From assembly GCA_947460045.1 (NCBI GenBank), contig CANHGC010000042.1, positions 1 to 9,047 of the forward strand: a stretch of 9,047 bases of DNA. Direction: 5' to 3'. Under the pieces are notes generated by a model. That model saw only the letters and a program-made list of their open reading frames with translations. It searched no databases and had not been told where the DNA came from. Position 1 is the first letter of the stretch. The number at the start of each line of letters is the position of its first letter. A program made the position numbers and the translations under genes. This stretch comes from Bacteroidota bacterium. Lineage in GTDB: Bacteria; Bacteroidota; Bacteroidia; NS11-12g; UBA955. Of the stretch, positions 5,855-9,047 are shown piece after piece.

Positions 5855-7951
5855 TTAAAACAATTGATATCTCAATCCAGCAAATACGGTGAGTCCGTTG
5901 GTTGGACCCCAAGCATAACCTGCATCAAAGGAATTGGCGGCGGGCGTTTCCCAATTCATAACCGGATGATGTTGTTGAACATTGCCCAGATTCTCCCCGC
6001 CGATGTACCACTCAAAAGCCGCGCTCATCACCTTTCTGATTTGGACATTGAATACGGCGTAGGTTGGACTGTATCCTGGGTGAATGGGGTGATTTACGGT
6101 TGAGTAGTATGGCATACGCTTTCTGCTGTTGATTTGTAATACAGCGTCAAAATACCATTTGTTTCGTGTGCTGTATTGCATGACAATCAAACTGCGATGC
6201 ACAGACTGTAGGGGTTGTTGCATAAACTGATTATTCAGCCAAACCCTAGAATCTATCCAACGATAACTGAGTTTATAGCTCCATCGTCTGTGTAAAAATC
6301 CTGTAAAATCGAGTTGCGCGTTTCTTGTCCTTCCAGCTTGGTCACCGTTCACCGAATGCAACAAAACATCCGTTGATGACAGATCACGATCAATCAACAC
6401 TTGCGATAAAAACCGAGTTTCAAATGCGTCAATCACCAAAGTAGAAGGGTAGTCGTTTAGCATGAAATTGGCCATATAGCTCAAACCAAAATTCATCGCT
6501 TTTTCCTGTGGCATCCACTGTTGGTTGATCAATTGTTCACGATCGATGCGCAGGGTTCTGCCATTGATCAATTGAGGTAGGTTTTCTGATAAAAAATAGC
6601 TGCTTCTTCTGGCCATGCCGCCCTGAATATTGATGCGATGGTTTTTGTTGATCGACCATTTGGCATGAATTCTTGGCGTAAGATATTTGCCATAAACAGA
6701 GTGTATATCGGCCCTCAAACCCAATACAGCCGATAATTTCTCCCCCTCGATGGTGTATTCGCCAAAAACACCCGCTGAATTTTGCCAGCCATCCATGGAA
6801 AATGTATCGCCATTGGCATTGGACAGTGATTCTACCAAATGACTTGATAGTACCGAATATCCCAATTTGAGATTTTTTTCCTCTTTTTCGGGCAATTGCA
6901 ATATTCCACTGTAGTAAAATCGGTCTTCCGTGCCGCGATACTCACGACCTTGTAGCGAATTCAATTGTGAGGATAAATTGTGTCGGGAAGCATTCAGTAT
7001 ATTTCCCATGCTTTTATCGCCACTCTCCGATAGAAATATGCCAATCTTGGCATACGCTTCGATGTGCTGTTCGTTGAATCCAAATTTCATTGAACCCAAT
7101 TCGTCGCTCAATTCCCGCAAGCTGTTTTTCACCAAACTACCGCCCCTTTTTTTGTCTTGATAGGCCGTGATACCCAACTGCGCTTCAGTTTTTTTTCCTG
7201 GGATTTGGGTGTGATTGGCGACAAAATATCGTTGCGACAAAGGCATGTCGGCCAAGCCATCGTTTCCCATGTCGGTGGTTCGATATTGGCCGCCGGAATG
7301 CAAATAGGTATGACTGATCGCCCTGTTGTTGATGATGGACTTCGTGATTACATTCACCTCGGATCGCATTTGCTGGTTGCTGTAGGCGTTAAAAAACAAC
7401 TTTGGGTCCTTGATATCGGATTTCATTTGATAATTCAAACCACCCGTTAAACCATCGGCTCCCAAAGTGGCTGAACCTGCACCTTTCGCCAATTGAACCG
7501 CAGAAACCATTGGACCTGGAATGTTCGATAATCCATTCAAGGTGGCCAATCCATTGATGCTTGGGATATTTTCGCGCGACATCAAAACATATTTTCCAGC
7601 AAGGCCCAGCATTTCAACTTGTTTGATGCCCGATACGCCATCAGCATTGCTCACCTCAACGGTATTGCTCAATTCAAAACTCTCCGAAAGCGTGCAACAC
7701 GCGGCTTTTTTGAATTCTGTTTCAGTTAGAATCTCTGTTAATCCAACACCTTTTCCGTTGTAATGCGCACCTCGCTCTTTTTTAATTTGAAGCTCAGACA
7801 AAGTGTCCACAATCGGTTGTGTGGTATCTGCATCTGTTTTCACACTCGGTAATTTCCGAGTTGGCGCTTCCTGAGTTTGAGCAGTAATGGTTTGTGAACA
7901 GGCTATGGAAATAGAGAAACTGAATAGAATCAGTGTTTTCCAGGTCCCCAT
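5855..7951 (-). CDS. TonB-dependent outer membrane receptor, putative metal (copper-type) subfamily
   Basis: Outer-membrane beta-barrel receptor, 698 residues, that would import its ligand using TonB/ExbBD energy. It has a signal peptide (about 1-25, hydrophobic core TLILFSFSISIA), a short spacer, a plug domain (about 75-175) and a barrel ending in the aromatic terminus GLRYQLF. The plug contains ETEFKKAACCTLSESFE, SGIKQVEMLGLAGKY and KGAGSATLGADGLTGGLN. The AACC-LSESFE type plug is, from memory, typical of Bacteroidota receptors encoded beside HMA-domain proteins and linked to copper or related metals. The adjoining HMA gene on the same strand supports this, though the ligand is inferred. 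The carboxypeptidase-D-like N-terminal domain common on Bacteroidota receptors is absent; only about 50 residues separate signal peptide and plug. The start at 7951 lies inside the upstream HMA gene, giving a 22-base overlap. The 3' end faces the DUF2520 gene 23 bases away. Confidence 0.92.
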   Translation of the reverse strand: MGTWKTLILFSFSISIACSQTITAQTQEAPTRKLPSVKTDADTTQPIVDTLSELQIKKERGAHYNGKGVGLTEILTETEFKKAACCTLSESFELSNTVEVSNADGVSGIKQVEMLGLAGKYVLMSRENIPSINGLATLNGLSNIPGPMVSAVQLAKGAGSATLGADGLTGGLNYQMKSDIKDPKLFFNAYSNQQMRSEVNVITKSIINNRAISHTYLHSGGQYRTTDMGNDGLADMPLSQRYFVANHTQIPGKKTEAQLGITAYQDKKRGGSLVKNSLRELSDELGSMKFGFNEQHIEAYAKIGIFLSESGDKSMGNILNASRHNLSSQLNSLQGREYRGTEDRFYYSGILQLPEKEEKNLKLGYSVLSSHLVESLSNANGDTFSMDGWQNSAGVFGEYTIEGEKLSAVLGLRADIHSVYGKYLTPRIHAKWSINKNHRINIQGGMARRSSYFLSENLPQLINGRTLRIDREQLINQQWMPQEKAMNFGLSYMANFMLNDYPSTLVIDAFETRFLSQVLIDRDLSSTDVLLHSVNGDQAGRTRNAQLDFTGFLHRRWSYKLSYRWIDSRVWLNNQFMQQPLQSVHRSLIVMQYSTRNKWYFDAVLQINSRKRMPYYSTVNHPIHPGYSPTYAVFNVQIRKVMSAAFEWYIGGENLGNVQQHHPVMNWETPAANSFDAGYAWGPTNGLTVFAGLRYQLF

Positions 7952-8298
7952 TCGTCGTCGTCTTGTCTGTATTTACAACAATCAGGCAAACTCTCGTAAA
8001 CCACGTTGCTCGCCTTTACTTTTTCGGTGTCATGTCCAACCATCGCCACCATGTTGTGCAATTGGATTTCTTCGAGTTTTCTGGGATCGTAACTTACGGT
8101 GAGAAGTTTGCTGTCTAAATTGAATATGGCTTTGTAAACGCCTTTTTTATCCAACGCGCCTTCGATTCGATTTTTACAATCGCCGCAATTGGCTTCAACA
8201 GCGAAAGTGATGGTTACTTTTTTGACAGGTTTAGGCCCTGCGAATCCGATGCTACTGAGCAATATCATTGCCAATAACAAAATGTTGTGTTTTTTCAT
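7930..8298 (-). CDS. Secreted heavy-metal-associated (HMA) domain protein
   Basis: A 122-residue exported protein with a clear signal peptide (MKKHNILLLAMILLSSIGFA, cleavage probably after residue 20) followed by an HMA domain (about 27-95). The metal site is C38-GD-C41 in EANCGDCKNRIE, the CxxC loop found in Atx1/CopZ-like copper chaperones and in the N-termini of metal-transporting ATPases. The beta-alpha-beta pattern continues with GVYKAIFNLDSKLLTVSYDP. A second Cys pair lies at 107-108 in the tail LPDCCKYR, which may contribute to metal binding or to a disulfide. Because it is exported, it should act in the periplasm or at the outer membrane, not as a cytosolic chaperone. Its 3' end overlaps the receptor start by 22 bases, and the HYC_CC_PP-like gene ends 50 bases upstream, so the three genes probably form one operon. 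Copper is the most likely ligand by family, but the sequence alone does not prove which metal. Confidence 0.9.
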   Translation of the reverse strand: MKKHNILLLAMILLSSIGFAGPKPVKKVTITFAVEANCGDCKNRIEGALDKKGVYKAIFNLDSKLLTVSYDPRKLEEIQLHNMVAMVGHDTEKVKASNVVYESLPDCCKYRQDDDEWGPGKH

Positions 8299-8348
8299 TT
8301 GTGTATTTGTATTTGGTTTATTATTTTTATCTTAAATAAGCGATAAAA

Positions 8349-8774
8349 TCAAATAATCCAAACACATTTCACAGATGACAGGTATTGTAGGCACGACAAA
8401 AGTGGTGGTGTATTTTTGGGGTAAGCGGTGGTTTGGGGCTTAGAAAAGCAAGATGTTAACCACTGAGAATTTTGTATATCGGCAATGCGGGATGAATCAG
8501 GATCGCCCAATTTGAATTTAATGAAAGAAACGGGCAGGGGCGATAAAGCAAAGAAATAGGCATCGGTACAACAGTCATCGATGGAATTCATGTTTGATTC
8601 CTTGCCACAACAGCTGGTGTTTTGATGTGTTGATTGGGACTCGTTTTCCTCATGACAGCCGTTGTTCAGTATATGGATCCCATCATCGTCACAAATGTGA
8701 TAGGCCATTTGGGCAGCACCGCTGGCAAGCAGTACCAAAATCATCATCCCAAAGGCTTGTAATTTGCGCATCAT
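8349..8774 (-). CDS. Cys-rich exported protein, HYC_CC_PP-like family
   Basis: A 141-residue protein with an N-terminal hydrophobic export signal (MMRKLQAFGMMILVLLASGA) and nine cysteines. It has the ordered hallmarks of the small Bacteroidota family named HYC_CC_PP: an early His/Cys motif (here YHIC at 25-28, not HYC), a following GC (39-40), Cys pairs (55-56 and 68-69), and a late PPLL (123-126) before a hydrophobic C-terminus VKCVWII. These proteins are often encoded beside HMA-domain proteins and TonB-dependent receptors, as here, which suggests periplasmic metal binding; no biochemical role is known to me. Tandem ATGs stand at 8774 and 8771, and a further pair at 8747 and 8744 would shorten the signal. 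The frame stays open to 8996, but that extension runs antisense to the permease gene and would bury the export signal, so I reject it. The family call rests on spaced short motifs. Confidence 0.78.
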   Translation of the reverse strand: MMRKLQAFGMMILVLLASGAAQMAYHICDDDGIHILNNGCHEENESQSTHQNTSCCGKESNMNSIDDCCTDAYFFALSPLPVSFIKFKLGDPDSSRIADIQNSQWLTSCFSKPQTTAYPKNTPPLLSCLQYLSSVKCVWII

Positions 8775-8776
8775 TA

Positions 8777-8784
8777 CAAAGTTA
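8777..8784 (-). promoter_or_regulatory. Candidate Bacteroidota -7 promoter box (TAnnTTTG)
   Basis: Read on the - strand this is TAACTTTG, an exact match to the Bacteroidota -7 consensus TAnnTTTG, in an AT-rich stretch (ATTATATAACTTTG). It lies only 2 bases before the ATG at 8774 of the Cys-rich gene. No clear TTG-type -33 element is visible at the usual distance upstream. If it is real, transcription would begin at or near the start codon and the message would be almost leaderless, or translation would start at the later ATG pair (8747/8744). An 8-base degenerate match in AT-rich DNA is easily due to chance, so this is a tentative call. Confidence 0.3.
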
Positions 8785-8835
8785 TATAATTTTCTATTCG
8801 TTTGCTCTTTTGGTTGTATTATCGCAGATGAAACC

Positions 8836-9047
8836 ATGAATTGGCAAAAATTATTCAGAGTTAAAACAGATTTCCCTGTGGCCCAAGAATCTGGGTCGTT
8901 GAAGCGGGTATTGGGAGTAAAAGATTTAACATTTTTTGGCATCGCTGCAATCATTGGAGCGGGCATATTTAGTTCAATTGGTGAAGCTTGCGCCAATGGT
9001 GGACCGGCATCGGTTTATTTGATTGTGATTTGCGGAATTGCCTGTGC
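8836..9047 (+). CDS. APC-family amino acid permease, N-terminal part (3' end outside window)
   Basis: The first 70 codons of a cytoplasmic-membrane amino acid transporter of the APC superfamily. A basic cytoplasmic tail (MNWQKLFRVK to SLKRVLGVKD) leads into the first membrane segment with the signature GIAAIIGAGIFSSIGEA, followed by GGPASVYLIVICGIAC entering the second. In this family the broken first helix around the IIGAGIF glycines binds the amino acid backbone. The sequence resembles the cationic amino acid transporter-like permeases common in Bacteroidota, but the substrate cannot be read from this fragment. The start at 8836 is the only suitable ATG: the one at 8828 meets a stop after two codons. 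It is divergent from the Cys-rich metal-cluster gene, with 61 bases between the two starts, so the two promoters must be close together or overlap; I see no convincing promoter on this strand. Confidence 0.92.
   Translation, partial: MNWQKLFRVKTDFPVAQESGSLKRVLGVKDLTFFGIAAIIGAGIFSSIGEACANGGPASVYLIVICGIAC

Noticed and set aside
5801..7763. Several + strand open frames across the receptor region
   Set aside because: They are antisense shadows of the 698-residue receptor, with no recognisable domain or plausible protein composition.
7900..7951. Lipoprotein signal in the receptor (Cys at residue 18, SIAC)
   Set aside because: The position three before the Cys is Ser rather than Leu, and outer membrane receptors are normally cleaved by signal peptidase I; AQ near residue 25 is a better site.
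8299..8348. Separate promoter or hairpin between the Cys-rich and HMA genes
   Set aside because: The 50 bases are AT-rich with a weak 4-base inverted repeat (CTTA/TAAG) but no TAnnTTTG box; an A-rich translation leader explains it as well.
8775..8996. N-terminal extension of the Cys-rich protein to 8996
   Set aside because: It is antisense to the clearly recognisable amino acid permease and would place 74 residues before the export signal.

Overview
The window looks like an ordinary chromosomal stretch of a Bacteroidota (Bacteroidetes) bacterium. Several independent signs point there: a TonB-dependent receptor with a neighbouring secreted heavy-metal-associated (HMA) protein and a Cys-rich HYC_CC_PP-like protein; a CxxxY-type CcmE; an amino acid permease N-terminus of the style common in this phylum; A-rich rather than Shine-Dalgarno leaders before start codons; and one candidate TAnnTTTG promoter box. 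I cannot place it below phylum level. No RNA genes, CRISPR arrays, insertion sequences or long repeats were seen, coding density is very high, and no gap between genes exceeds about 60 bases.

Left block (bases 2-5831, all + strand) is one tightly packed run of six genes: the C-terminal part of a proline dehydrogenase, ccmC (heme handling, WWD family), a tiny ccmD of 56 residues, ccmE (heme chaperone), ccmF (heme-cytochrome c synthetase core) and a Rossmann/DUF2520 predicted oxidoreductase. Every one of the five junctions is a 4-base ATGA stop/start overlap, so the genes are very likely co-transcribed and translationally coupled. The ccm genes form most of the membrane part of a System I cytochrome c maturation pathway; ccmA, ccmB, ccmG and ccmH are not in the window. 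Two features depart from the proteobacterial model: CcmE has Cys in place of the heme-binding His (C120-PSK-Y124), and CcmC carries about 145 extra residues in its first periplasmic loop, directly before the first heme-ligand His. CcmF also has a long periplasmic loop.

Right block (bases 5855-8774, - strand) is a convergent three-gene cluster read from right to left: a Cys-rich exported HYC_CC_PP-like protein, a secreted HMA-domain protein with a CxxC site, and a TonB-dependent receptor whose plug starts with a Cys-pair (KKAACC) motif. Together they suggest outer-membrane uptake or periplasmic handling of a soft metal, most likely copper; the metal is inferred. The receptor lacks the N-terminal carboxypeptidase-D-like domain common on Bacteroidota receptors.

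Divergent from that cluster, 61 bases away, the 5' end of an APC-family amino acid permease runs off the right edge (8836-9047, + strand).

I did not find a clearly undescribed system. The most interesting material is the modified heme-delivery machinery (CcmC insert plus CxxxY CcmE) and the metal-linked three-gene cluster.
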